This document shows positions 36,000 to 45,539 of a stretch of 59,508 nucleotides of DNA, in pieces; within the stretch, counting starts at the first letter, position 1, and each line of letters starts with the position of its first letter. The notes beneath the pieces are model-generated. The model ran no database searches and was not told the origin of the DNA. It saw only the letters and a list, made by a program, of their open reading frames with translations. The stretch is from Entrophospora sp. SA101 (lineage: Eukaryota > Glomeromycota > Glomeromycetes > Entrophosporales > Entrophosporaceae), in contig CAUDNR010004067.1 of NCBI GenBank assembly GCA_958430865.1, forward strand, positions 108,314 to 167,821. The letters run 5' to 3'. The translations under genes were made by a program, and so were the position numbers.

Positions 36000-37078
36000 C
36001 TAATGATTTAAGTAAAGAAATAATTCGACTTAGAGGGCAGGTTTGTTTTTAAATACATTCATATTATTGATTGCTTTTTTACAAATATCTTTTACACTAT
36101 ATTCATATATATATAGTTAAAAGGTTCACTCTTCATCAATTAAATCAAATTTTCTAATACATATTTAGATTGAAGGTAAAGGGAATCTACCAGAAAAACG
36201 AACTCTTTCTACTAAACCCAACAAAGAAAAATTGATAGGTAAGCTTTAATAACAAGGATGTGTAGAATGTGTTGTGAGCTAACAATTTTTTTATTATCTT
36301 TCTTCACTTATCAGATCCATCATTCGAGAATATCATTGATTTAGTGAAGCAATTGAAGTTATCACAAGATAAAGGTAACAATTATTTGCAAATATTTTAT
36401 CAAGTTTATCATATTTGGCTCTTAACTTTTACATTTTGTGTATCCTTTTTTAAAAACCTGAAGAATTGGGGGAAATCTCAGAAATGAATTTACAAAATAT
36501 TATAAAGAGCCCTAATGACAGATCGTTCCCAGTTATTAATAGGCCAGCATTATATGTGAGAGAAGAATACAAGGACATTTATCATCTATTGATCAATAAT
36601 TCATCAACTGGTTCCTGTCATAAGTTCATTGTCACTGGAACATCAGGTGTAGGTAAATCGTGCTTTTTGGTTTATTTCTTGATCCGACTATTGTATGAAT
36701 GTGAAAATATTACAAGAAAAGTCAGAAATTCTATTGCTTTGATAAAGGTGGAATTGATGTTGGAAGTTCACATGACTTCTCAGATTGCTTCAGATCTAGT
36801 GAAACATGGTACCTAGCAGATGGTGTCATAAATCTGAGGATGTTGAGGCAAAAACAGTGATCGCTTTATCACCAAAAAGCATAAAGAAAGATGAATTCCA
36901 AGAATTTGATAAAATTATTGTGAAGTTTTATATAAATTTCAAACACTGTGAACAGCATCGGGAAACACTTGTTAGATTGTGAAAATTTTAAAGCTTGCTA
37001 TTCTGATAAAATTGAATTTGTAGAAAATCATCTTGAAATAATCAAACAAAAAGAATCACAAAAAGATCTAGTAAATAT
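36000..37078 (+). pseudogene. P-loop NTPase, crinkler-like, broken (right arm copy)
   Basis: Identical to the left-arm copy at 31913-32991 in reverse complement. Exons at 36167-36240 and about 36315-36371, and a longer one from about 36462 containing the Walker A GTSGVGKS at about 36639-36662. The frame is lost after 36813 (GAAACATGGTACCTAG). Later remnants include KHLLDCENFKACYSDKIEF and ENHLEIIKQKESQKDL. Confidence 0.55.
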
Positions 37079-37525
37079 TTACCAATTTAATACATGAGAG
37101 TTTTCTTTTTTATATATGTACATATATATTTATTTACATGTTTCTATCTATATTTTTATCAATTGTTTTAGGCAATACTGATAATATTTTTTCAGGAACT
37201 TCTACTTCTGTTAGATCAATTAAACGTGTAAGGAATGATTCTTCAACAAACCAATTAGCATTAAATCATTATCTTGGTAATAAAATTAATAATAATAGTT
37301 CGAATAATTCAATCCAATTAAAATTTTTTTATCAATCTATTTTTCCTTAGTCCTTGAATATAGTGATAATAATAATTAGTAGTAGCTAACATTTTCCTTA
37401 AGTCATAATACTAGCAATTATAGTAGTAATATAGATTATAAATATAATTATTGTTTATATTATCTTGTTATAATGAATAATTTTAATATATAGATCGAAT
37501 AGATTTTTTAATTCGAATTTTTAAA

Positions 37526-37716
37526 GGGGAGGCATTCATTTTTACCGACAATCATTTTACCGACAGTTCATTTTACCGACAACTCGGGGTTTACATTTAA
37601 TCTCCACATAATCAAGCAACTAATAAAATGCTAAAATGGCGCGCCACGTGTTGTCGGTAAATGACTGTCGGCAAAATGATTGTCGGCAAAGTGATTGTCG
37701 GCAAAGTAATACGTCG
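37526..37716. mobile_element. CCGACAA-family MITE, right arm copy
   Basis: Mirror of 31275-31465. Confidence 0.75.
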
Positions 37717-37860
37717 AATAAGAATTTGTATTACGAATAAAGCCCCGATATGGAATCTTTGTTTTATTTTAAAACAATATATATTTTCAATGACAAAACG
37801 ATGTTATTTCGCTATCGGTTGTGCCCAGCTGAGAAAACCTTAAGACGAGCGAGATTTTGT

Positions 37861-38970
37861 TGGCACGATAATAATTAACCAGAGGTACTTTTTTTTTACT
37901 TGTATTGATGATATGTATGTTCTTTAGTTTATAAATATTTTAATTGAAACCAAAATGCGGAACAACTCTTGCTGGGAAATAAGATCCTTACGAAGATGGT
38001 AAATGAATGGTATTTTGCCTTTTGTAGTCGTAATCAGTAATAATATTAATATTATTATAAATATTTAATTACAGCACACCATTGAATATGAAACATTGCG
38101 ATATGCAATGTTTAATTATCGGAAAATTAGCAAGTGTATGCTACCTTGAAACACTTTACAGTCATTCTCTCAGATTTTCCTTATGTTCAAAAGGCTAATC
38201 TGACCTGCACCCTGCGATGAATACAATGATGCGCTGAGTTCCAGGGGTGGGGGGCATGGCTCTGGGGTTTATCAAAGGGTTCATCATCGTCAATGACTTT
38301 TTCACTAATCTTCCCTCACAGCACCAGACCAGTGAGAAAGCCCAAAAGTTTTCCCGCAACAATCCTAAGGATGGCTCTGCAACCAAGCATAAGCATCAAA
38401 GCAACGAGGATCTGCAACTCGTTTCAAGCACAAGAAGTCGCAAATTCAGAACAGGTTGGTAGCCCTGATGTTAGGAGGAAAGCCGTAAAACAAAATGGAT
38501 CAAATTTCGTTTGGTATATTATATAAATTAATCATTCCCAAATTTTCTGTTTGTCTTTAATTTTTATTTGATCAACTGAATTTGATTTTTTAAATGGGGG
38601 CAGGGTTGTTGGTGAGTAGGCGTGCCACCAATAAAAATAGCAACCAGGGACTCAAAGCAATCGTCACACAAATGCCAATCATCAATGCTCATATGACAAC
38701 ATCCAGCCTGGTCTGAGGAGAAGATAGGGAAAGTTTTGTCCAAAGGCTTCAAAATTGCAAGTGTCTCACCTGTGGAAAAAATTTCATAGGAATGGGGCGG
38801 TGTGTAAACGCCCGTTGTGCAAAGTTTGTTATAGGAAACTTTAATTAAATCTGACTCCTGCAATTAACATCAGATTTATTATCCATAAGAAACCATAATT
38901 TGATAATCAGGAAAAATAATTTATTTTGTGAATCCCAGAGATCTGGGTAGACACACATTGTTAAAAGTTT
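37861..38970. repeat. repeat family R1 copy in right arm
   Basis: Mirror of 30021-31130. Confidence 0.7.
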
Positions 38971-38988
38971 AATTTGGCCTTGGACAGA

Positions 38989-39461
38989 TGTTATTTAAAT
39001 CCTTTGAGTAATTCTTCAGCTTCTTCTTCTTGGCGAGCATTGTAATGTAAACCATTTTGAAAATGTTGGCAAGCATCACACAAGTCAGTTCTTGGACTCA
39101 TAATTTGAATCTCTGGTGCAGTTGATGTCTTAATTTTCTGAAGGCATTATATTTCAAAGATTTCAATTTGCTATCTTCTTCTATATCAGCCAGAAAATAC
39201 CTGTGCGCAGATTTATGGCTCATTTCAGATGGTAAGAATGTAACTTATTGAGTTATTCTATTGTTACTTCTCCCTGGGCTTGGCAAACCATGAACTTTAA
39301 CATAATTTTTCAGAAATTCTTTACTATTTCTGCAACATTTTTGTCAATCACCATTTTAGTTTTACATTGAGGCATCTTTTTAATATTACCATGAACTCTT
39401 GTTAAAAGACCATGGTTTATCAGATGATTTCTGATAATTTAAAATAAGTTCTACCAATCCC
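38989..39461 (-). pseudogene. transposon-encoded protein remnant, unit A copy 2
   Basis: Same broken frames as 28318-28790 (PRTDLCDACQHFQ and the others), with the same frameshifts, so the decay preceded the duplication. Confidence 0.5.
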
Positions 39462-40423
39462 TAACATATTAAAATAAGTTCCTTGGCAAAGGAGTGTAGT
39501 GAAAAAGGACAGGGGACGGATTTCTGCGCCTTCACCACGCCACACCTGTTACCATCCTTTTCTAGTATTAATGGGCCTTGAAAAGGACGGTGTGTTGAAC
39601 CCATCCCCAGTATCCCAAGAGAAATTGGGAAAATTTGGTCAACCTCCCCATGAAAAATAATTATGACCTAGCTTATCATCATTAATAATCAAAATGAGAA
39701 AAGACAATTTAAAAAGCAAACAATAAATGAAATAATAACAAGTTAATAAAAAATTGACTACCTTTACCAATGAATTTTTCCACACATTGTTGATCATAAA
39801 CAGAAAATGTTATTATTGCTTTAACAAATCATGTGTAGTGATTTATATTTTGTTTACTTTTTATAGATGTAAAATTTACTTAATTTATTTGAGATAATCA
39901 ATTAAATATCTTCTGAATAGATTATAACAATAAGGTTAATTATAATTTATTTATATTTTTATTATTTATATTATTATGTATTTTTAACATAAAAAGGATT
40001 ATCCTCTAAGAAATAAAGGTAATTTGTATTTTTACAATAATTAAAGTACCTGTTCAAAAATACTTATAATTTATCTTGTTGAAAAGTAATTCTTACAAAT
40101 GTATAAAAATTATATTTTTCAAAATAATCAATTTTTGAAACTTAAAAATTAATTTGATAATGATAATTACATTAAGGTAAATAACTTGAATTGTAAAATG
40201 CAAACTACAAGAGCAAAGAAAAATGGAACTCTAAATTAACATAAAAAATTTTTAAATTGCATACAAACCTAATCCCTTTCAATAAGTGCACCAATGGATT
40301 CAAATAATTGCTTGATTGACCTTGGAACATGTAATGGTGTGATTGTTCCAGCCTTGGATTCCATGCAATCACTCTGCAATTTTTTTATCTTGTATTTTTT
40401 CTTTATATATCTTGGTTAAAATA

Positions 40424-40431
40424 AAAAATAA
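40424..40431. repeat. 8-bp target site duplication, left
   Basis: AAAAATAA, directly before the left inverted repeat. Identical to 42106-42113. Confidence 0.85.
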
Positions 40432-40453
40432 GGGAACTATATACAATTTTAAA

Positions 40454-40582
40454 CTACTTCCCTCCTTTCCTCTTTTTCCTAGGTGGAGAATTTAACAAGG
40501 CTTTTATTACTTTGTCAAATTCCTCTTGGCTTACTGGCTGAATATCATTGTCCTTTTGCTTTCTATTTAGTTTTCTTGTCAT
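40454..40582 (-). CDS. 42-aa passenger protein of the IS, basic tail
   Basis: ATG at 40582, TAG at 40454. Reads MTRKLNRKQKDNDIQPVSQE then EFDKVIKALLNSPPRKKRKG-GK. A short soluble helical protein with a VSQEEFDKVIKALLNSPP core and a basic C terminus. That pattern resembles small bacterial ORFs of the VSxEEFDxxL type often found near mobile genes or toxin-antitoxin loci, but I cannot assign a role. It needs no UGA codon. It is divergent from the 87-aa gene, with 70 bp between the starts holding AT-rich promoter-like sequence (TATACTATATATAAT). Confidence 0.6.
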   Translation of the reverse strand: MTRKLNRKQKDNDIQPVSQEEFDKVIKALLNSPPRKKRKGGK

Positions 40583-40652
40583 ATAAATAGTTTTTATACT
40601 CTATACTATATATAATTCGTGTATAGGAAAAAAATGCTAAAATTATAATATT

Positions 40653-40916
40653 ATGTTAATAGATATTTTTGCCTCATTATTTATAGTAGCAATATTCCCT
40701 GAAAATGTTAGGTTTTTAGTATGGGTTCTTTTTTGACCCCTTATTATTGGTTATTGGATATATAGTTTAGTTAGATTAGGTAAAAATAAAAGTAAAGGTG
40801 GAATGTGAGCCATATTGGCGGTTGGTCTTTTCTTGTCTTTCTTTTTCGCTTGTATAGCCAGTATGTTTATTAGTAGTGATAAGGATGATACAGAGAGAGA
40901 GAGAGAGCAGAATTAG
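40653..40916 (+). CDS. 87-aa passenger membrane protein, two UGA-Trp codons
   Basis: ATG at 40653, TAG at 40914. Open only with UGA=Trp, at residues 28 (VLFWPLIIG) and 52 (GGMWAILAV). Both are in hydrophobic stretches where Trp is natural. Two or three membrane helices (about 5-24, 25-40 and 50-72) and an acidic tail SSDKDDTEREREQN. It is followed after 6 bp by the 78-aa gene, so the two look like one transcription unit. No family recognised. A small multi-pass membrane protein is all that can be said. In the standard nuclear code it would stop after 27 residues. Confidence 0.7.
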
Positions 40917-40922
40917 AAAATT

Positions 40923-41159
40923 ATGGAAAAGAAACAAATTAAACAAAAGAGAGGTATTGATTGCTGTCATATCGCAATTGCCTTATGCTTTGTAATTATT
41001 GTCTGTTTTGGCATGTTTTTTAATTATAGTGCTAAATTAAGTAAAGATAGGGTGGAAATTACTAAACTAACTCACCGAGCCGATGAGGAGCAAAAAGAGA
41101 TAGATGATTTAAGAAAAGAAATTCAAGAGTTAAAGAAAAAGTTAGAAAGTAGAAGTTAA
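40923..41159 (+). CDS. 78-aa passenger protein: one membrane helix plus coiled coil
   Basis: ATG at 40923, TAA at 41157. A basic N terminus (MEKKQIKQKRG), a membrane helix at about 15-35 (IAIALCFVIIVCFGMFF), then a heptad-rich coiled coil at about 45-78 (EEQKEIDDLRKEIQELKKKL). It needs no UGA. A GAGAGAGAGAG stretch 10-20 bp upstream could serve as a purine-rich ribosome site. Its last 18 bp overlap the 3' end of the convergent transposase gene. Similar anchor-plus-coil proteins are common in Mollicutes. Function unknown. Confidence 0.7.
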   Translation: MEKKQIKQKRGIDCCHIAIALCFVIIVCFGMFFNYSAKLSKDRVEITKLTHRADEEQKEIDDLRKEIQELKKKLESRS

Positions 41160-42065
41160 CTGACTATAACTTGAAACTTTACCTACAATTGAGGAAAGCA
41201 CTAAATCAAATCTTTCCTGCTCGCTACATTTGCGGGTATTAAATCTTAACACAAATTCATCTATATATTTCTGTGTATATTTTTTACTTATTCAATGATA
41301 AGTCCCATAAATACCCCTTTTTAAATGAGACCAAAAGCCTTCAATAGAATTAGTTGTAGCCTTGCCATTGACATATTGCTTAATACTGTGATTAGTTATT
41401 TCATGGTTAAAGTTTTTGTGTAAATCTTTATAAGCATGTCATTCATCAGTAAAGACATTGGAACCCTGCTTAATATTAGCCTTAATTATTGGCTCAATTA
41501 TTTCCTGTCTAGTATTCTGAACCACTTGGGCTATAAGGTTGCCATTTCTTTCTAACATGCCTAATACTGGCACTTTGTCCTTTCAACTTCTGCCCTGTGA
41601 ATTAGGAACTTTTTTATTTCAATGTCTATTTTTGTTTTTGCCTCCGATAAAGGTTTCGTCTATTTCCACAAAACCTTTTAACATGTCTTTAATAAGGTTA
41701 GTTTGTTTAAGGTTGCTTCGTAAATCATCTAGTAAATTTCAGGCTGATTTTTGACTAATATCAAGGTCTCTGGCTAATTGACAAGAGGAAACGCCCTTTT
41801 TGCGAGTAAAAAGATAAGCGGCTAAAAATCACTTTCTTAATGGTAGTTTGGTATTAGCAAAAGCGGTTCCAGTTTTCACATTAAAGAACTTTTTGGTATT
41901 TTTACACTTATACCAGTTATTAGCACACTTATAAACCTTTCCATTAGGACAATAAGGAGAGGTTGGCAGTTTTCCATCTCATCTATGTTTTTCTAAATAG
42001 TTAATAATAGTTTGTTCGTTGGGAAAGACCGCTAATAATTGGGATATACTTTTAAAATTAAACAT
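41142..42065 (-). CDS. IS1595-family (ISXO2-like) DDE transposase, 307 aa, seven UGA-Trp codons
   Basis: ATG at 42065, TAA at 41142; 307 aa, a normal length for the family. Read with UGA=Trp it is uninterrupted. The UGAs fall at residues 29, 79, 109, 149, 161, 209 and 258. Two Trp codons are UGG. N-terminal remnant zinc-ribbon (CPNGKVYKCANNWYKCKN), then FFNVKTGTAFANTKLPLRKW and FLAAYLFTRKKGVSSCQLAR. Catalytic core: FVEIDETFIGGKNKN with D136, VFTDEWHAYKDL with D207, and GKATTNSIEGFWSHLKRGIY with N239/E242 as third ligand. It ends KKYTQKYIDEFVLRFNTRK. RKW, SAW and DEW are positions where relatives have Trp. It catalyses cut-and-paste movement of the element. In nuclear translation it would end after 28 residues. 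No frameshift and no UAA/UAG inside, so little decay since it left a UGA=Trp genome. Confidence 0.9.
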
Positions 42066-42086
42066 ATATGACTAGTTTTTTGGTTA

Positions 42087-42105
42087 AAGCTTGTATATAA
42101 TTGCC
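42087..42105 (-). repeat. right inverted repeat of the IS
   Basis: AAGCTTGTATATAATTGCC. Its reverse complement matches 40432-40450 at 14 of 19 positions, including the TATATACAA core. Confidence 0.8.
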
Positions 42106-42113
42106 AAAAATAA
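42106..42113. repeat. 8-bp target site duplication, right
   Basis: AAAAATAA, directly after the right inverted repeat. Identical to 40424-40431. Confidence 0.85.
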
Positions 42114-42179
42114 AATAAGATACAATATTGCTATTTAATACTTTCCTCATGTGTGAATTCCTTTGTCTCTATATTCATC

Positions 42180-43915
42180 ACAATTATTATTCAATACATT
42201 TGATATCATCATTGACATAACAAACAATTGCATCACCCAGGTAATAAATAACATCAAGGCCATGCATAAATGAAACTTTTAATAATGTGTGTCTACCCAG
42301 ATCTCTGGGGTTCACAATAATAAATTACTCTTCCTGATTATCAATCATGGTTGCTCATGAATAATAAATCTGATGTTGATCACAGGTGTCAGATTTAATT
42401 AAAATTTTCCTGTCACAAACATGCAAATACCCTTTATAACCATGGGAATTTTTTCCTAAGGGTAAAGTCCATCACATGTTGGAAGACTTTGGACAAAACC
42501 TTTACTTGTCTCCTCCTCTGACCAGGCTTGCTGTTAGCAAATTGGCATTGATTGCTGATAGCTGGTGCCTGTGTGGATGATTGTGTTATACCTCTTCAGT
42601 ATAAAGTTGGCACTTGCAACTGGTTTGAAAGTTCAGCAACTCAGGAGGCTATAACACAGGTTATTGTTTTGGATTCTCCCTGAATTTGGAGTTTTGAGTC
42701 CTGGGTAGTTGTCTTTTTGGTGGCATGCATACTCACCAACAATCCTACCCCCATTTAAATAACAAGTTCAGTTGGTCAAATAAAAATTAAAGAAAAACAG
42801 AGTATTTATGAAAATGGTTAATTTATAACATACCAAAATATGAACCATTTTATGACTTTTTCCTTGTTGACCATGTTGCTGACAAAGATGTATATAATCA
42901 TGTGATAATTTTAACCTGCAGGACAGGGGACTGATTGGGCAAAAACCCCGTTGAGTCCCCTACCCAAAATTATAAATTGGTTAGTATCAGAGAAACAGAG
43001 AATTTACGAAAATTATTATACAAACAAACACTATTTTACAACTTTCCTCTTAACATCAGAGCCCAAATGCAATTTCAGGGTCACAAACCCTGCTCTGAAT
43101 TGTGACCTCCTGTGCTTGAACGAGCTGCAAATTCTCTTAATATTCTTCCAGAGTTGTGACAGCTTGGTCACAGAGCCACCCTTACCCTAGAGTAGGATCG
43201 TTGCAGGCAACTTTTCGGTCAGCATTCCAGCAGCCATCTCTGGTCTGGGAAGATTAGTGGAAGCATCATTGACAATTGATGCAGTCTCAGTAAATTCCAA
43301 AGCCACGCAATACCCTTGGAATTCTGTTGCATCGTTGTATTATCGATCAATCAGGTCAGATTGGCCTTTTGAACACGAGGAAGATGTGAGAGAATAGCTG
43401 TAATGTGTTCAAGATAGCATGCGTGCTTCAACACTTGCCAATTTCCGATAATCAACTTCGCATACTTGAATTGTTTCTTTTTAAATGGTGTGCTGCCTTG
43501 ACATCTTGTAAATAAAATTAGTATTATTAACGATTACGAAAAGAAAAATACACAATCTTGATAAGAATCTTGTAAAATTACCCAGAAATGATCTGCTCCG
43601 TGTCTTGATTTCCAATTAAAATATTTATATAAAATAAAGACACCACATTATATCAATACAAATAAAAAAAAAGTACCTCTGGTTAGTTATTAACACGTAT
43701 TCCCAAACCAAACCAAACAACAACACTCACGTTTTGTCACCTTGGACTTTGTCAAAAAATAAAAAAAACCAATAGGATAAATAATTAATGCGTACGCGTC
43801 GATCAAATCACAAACTTCTTTTTTTTATAAACATGCCTCGCCAGCAATATATGGATAAGTGTTTTAAGAATGGTGGAGGTGGTTATCGCCCGCCACTTGT
43901 CGTTACTCTAGTTTT
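42180..43915. repeat. repeat family R1, fullest diverged copy
   Basis: Continues repeat unit A copy 2 and aligns to 29935-31130 (CACCCAGGTAATAAATAACA, CTACCCAGATCTCTGGGG). From 43215 to 43915 it aligns to the 820-bp unit at 35080-35851, ending CTTGTCGTTACTCTAGTTTT. Small extra segments occur, for example at 42590-42700. Coding remnants are unreadable. Confidence 0.65.
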
Positions 43916-44046
43916 ATTATAAATTAATTTGGTATTCTTTCGCCATTTTTTTTTCAATAATCAATTCACAACGATCGTTCATCGAGTTGATTAAATTAAT
44001 TAAACATGATTTGGAATATTATCCCATTCCTCCTTCATAAAACGTT

Positions 44047-44760
44047 TTAATTAATCACAATTTTTTGGCATTCTTCTTTCAACATTTCGTTTAACAATAC
44101 TACAGAGGTTTCAATGGGGTTAAAGTCAGGACTGTTCGATGGCCAATCCATCAATTCAGGAAGATTTTCGTTGAGAAACGCTTGGACAATTCTACTAGTA
44201 TGTTTAGGATCATTGTCCTGTTGAAATCGCCAAACATCCCTTAACATCTCACTAACCCCTGGAATGTGATTTCTAAGTAATATTTACATAAAAATTCATA
44301 TCCATTATTTGACTAAAGCAAAAAAGATTCGTTCATCCATTTACACAAAATCCGCCCCATGCTAAAGTTTTTTATTCTGTCTTTTGGCATGCGACGAACT
44401 GGCTTCACACCTTTATGTCAACGTTCCACTGTATTCCTAAACAGTTGGAAAGCTGTTTCATCGGTGAATAATGTCTATGACCAGTCATCATTCAGTTTTC
44501 CTTTCCCATTCAATTCTTTTATCCTTGTAAACTGTTGTTAGCATAGGGATGGCTTTTGGAAGGCTTTTTTTATAACCATAGATTGATAAATGTCTCGAGA
44601 TAGTCATGTGAGATACCTCTATTCCTTTTGTTGCTACTTTGTTTACCAATGATCTTACAGAAACTGGAGTATCCCTTCTAATTAGTTTGTCCAATTAAAC
44701 GTACAGCATACGCAGTAATCTTCTTTGGTCGTCCGTTACCACCTTTGTGCAAAATATCGC
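44047..44760 (-). pseudogene. Tc1/mariner transposase, broken
   Basis: Minus strand. N-terminal helix-turn-helix part: KGGNGRPKKITAYAVRLIG (about 44752-44697), then after a frameshift DKLIRRDTPVSVRSLVNKVA and MTISRHLSIYGYKKSLPKAI. Middle: FTDETAFQLFRNTVERWHKG, the first catalytic Asp region, after an in-frame stop. C-terminal: WRFQQDNDPKHTSRIVQAFL, the second Asp in DNDPKHT, and WPSNSPDFNPIE, the third acidic residue in NPIE. The DDE order and motifs are those of Tc1 elements. Several frameshifts and stops make it inactive. Clear TA-flanked ends were not found. Confidence 0.8.
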
Positions 44761-45520
44761 CCGTCTTTTAATTTTTTCAATGTTAAAATAGATATTAGAA
44801 GGGGAATATTTGTCGGAGTGTGAAGTTCTCACGCACTGGTTCTAGAAATGTAATAGAATCTGACGTTGTCAGATGTGAACATTTTAAAGTCAATTTTTAC
44901 AACAATTGAAAAAATAATAAACAAAACAGATGATCTAAAAAGATAAATTAATTTGAGGAATAGTTTTCCAATTATTTTTGTTGCACGTTATATATACATT
45001 GCAACTGATTGTTTTTTTTTTTTTTGCTCGATCTTTTTTGCCATTTAAAATTGGCCACAATTCAGTGGTATGGATCCTGTTTAAAAGATGACTTGTTTGA
45101 ATTATATATATACAGTACTTTCCTTAATGGTATTATTTGTATCATAGGGAATCATAGATATGGAAATCTGAATGCTTTTTCTGAGCAACGGGATAAGTTT
45201 AGACATTGATGTCTCTAAAATAATAATAATAATAAAAGGTTAGTTTTTGACGCTCAAAAGAAAATTCCATTAATTGTAATTTTGAATTTGACATTGTCAT
45301 ATATCAATGCACTCGGTGAATTAATGTGTATTTTAATCCAAAAGTTCTGGAATTATTCAAGACATGATGTATTTATTTATTTTACTATATATATATGAGA
45401 ATACCGATCTCATTTCTTCTTGAAGCTCAATCTCAGTATGGAAAATTCTAAAGTGAGGGATTATACTTCTGGTTATTGTATCGATAATCTGAAAGCACCG
45501 CAAACTTTCCCTTTTTTAAT
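44761..45520. other. intergenic, nothing recognised
   Basis: AT-rich, no gene. Probably includes one end of the mariner element around 44790-44880. Confidence 0.35.
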
Positions 45521-45539
45521 CGAAAAGAAGAGTTTTAGT

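Larger units (their letters stand above)
34501..38970. repeat. right arm of the 4,470-bp palindrome
   Basis: Exact reverse complement of 30021-34490. The arm ends at 38970 (TTAAAAGTTT), and the next base begins repeat unit A copy 2 (AATTTGGCCTTGGACAGATG). Confidence 0.95.
40432..42105. mobile_element. IS1595-like bacterial insertion sequence using UGA as tryptophan
   Basis: 1,674 bp. Left end GGGAACTATATACAATTTT (40432-40450); right end, reverse complement, GGCAATTATATACAAGCTT (42087-42105), 14/19 identical. A perfect 8-bp duplication AAAAATAA flanks it, the length expected for the IS1595 family. It encodes a transposase (41142-42065, minus) and three small passenger genes (40454-40582 minus, 40653-40916 plus, 40923-41159 plus). 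Packing is bacterial: no introns, a 6-bp gap between two genes, and an 18-bp overlap of convergent ends. Two of the four genes need UGA=Trp, as in Mycoplasma, Spiroplasma and the Mollicutes-related endobacteria of arbuscular mycorrhizal fungi. Fungal mitochondria share that codon meaning but do not carry IS1595 elements. Confidence 0.88.
38971..42260. repeat. repeat unit A, copy 2, interrupted by an insertion sequence
   Basis: Direct copy of 28300-30020, near-identical over the first 860 bp and diverged with indels afterwards. Between AGCCTTGGATTCCATGCAAT (40352) and TATTCAATACATTTGATATC (42188) it carries the 1,674-bp bacterial-type IS (40432-42105), absent from copy 1. About 25 bp on the left and 40 bp on the right of the IS also have no clear counterpart in copy 1. 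Confidence 0.85.

Noticed and set aside
40432..42105. The IS might be fungal mitochondrial DNA (UGA=Trp there too)
   Set aside because: IS1595-type transposases, bacterial inverted ends with an 8-bp duplication and intronless overlapping genes are not features of fungal mitochondrial genomes.
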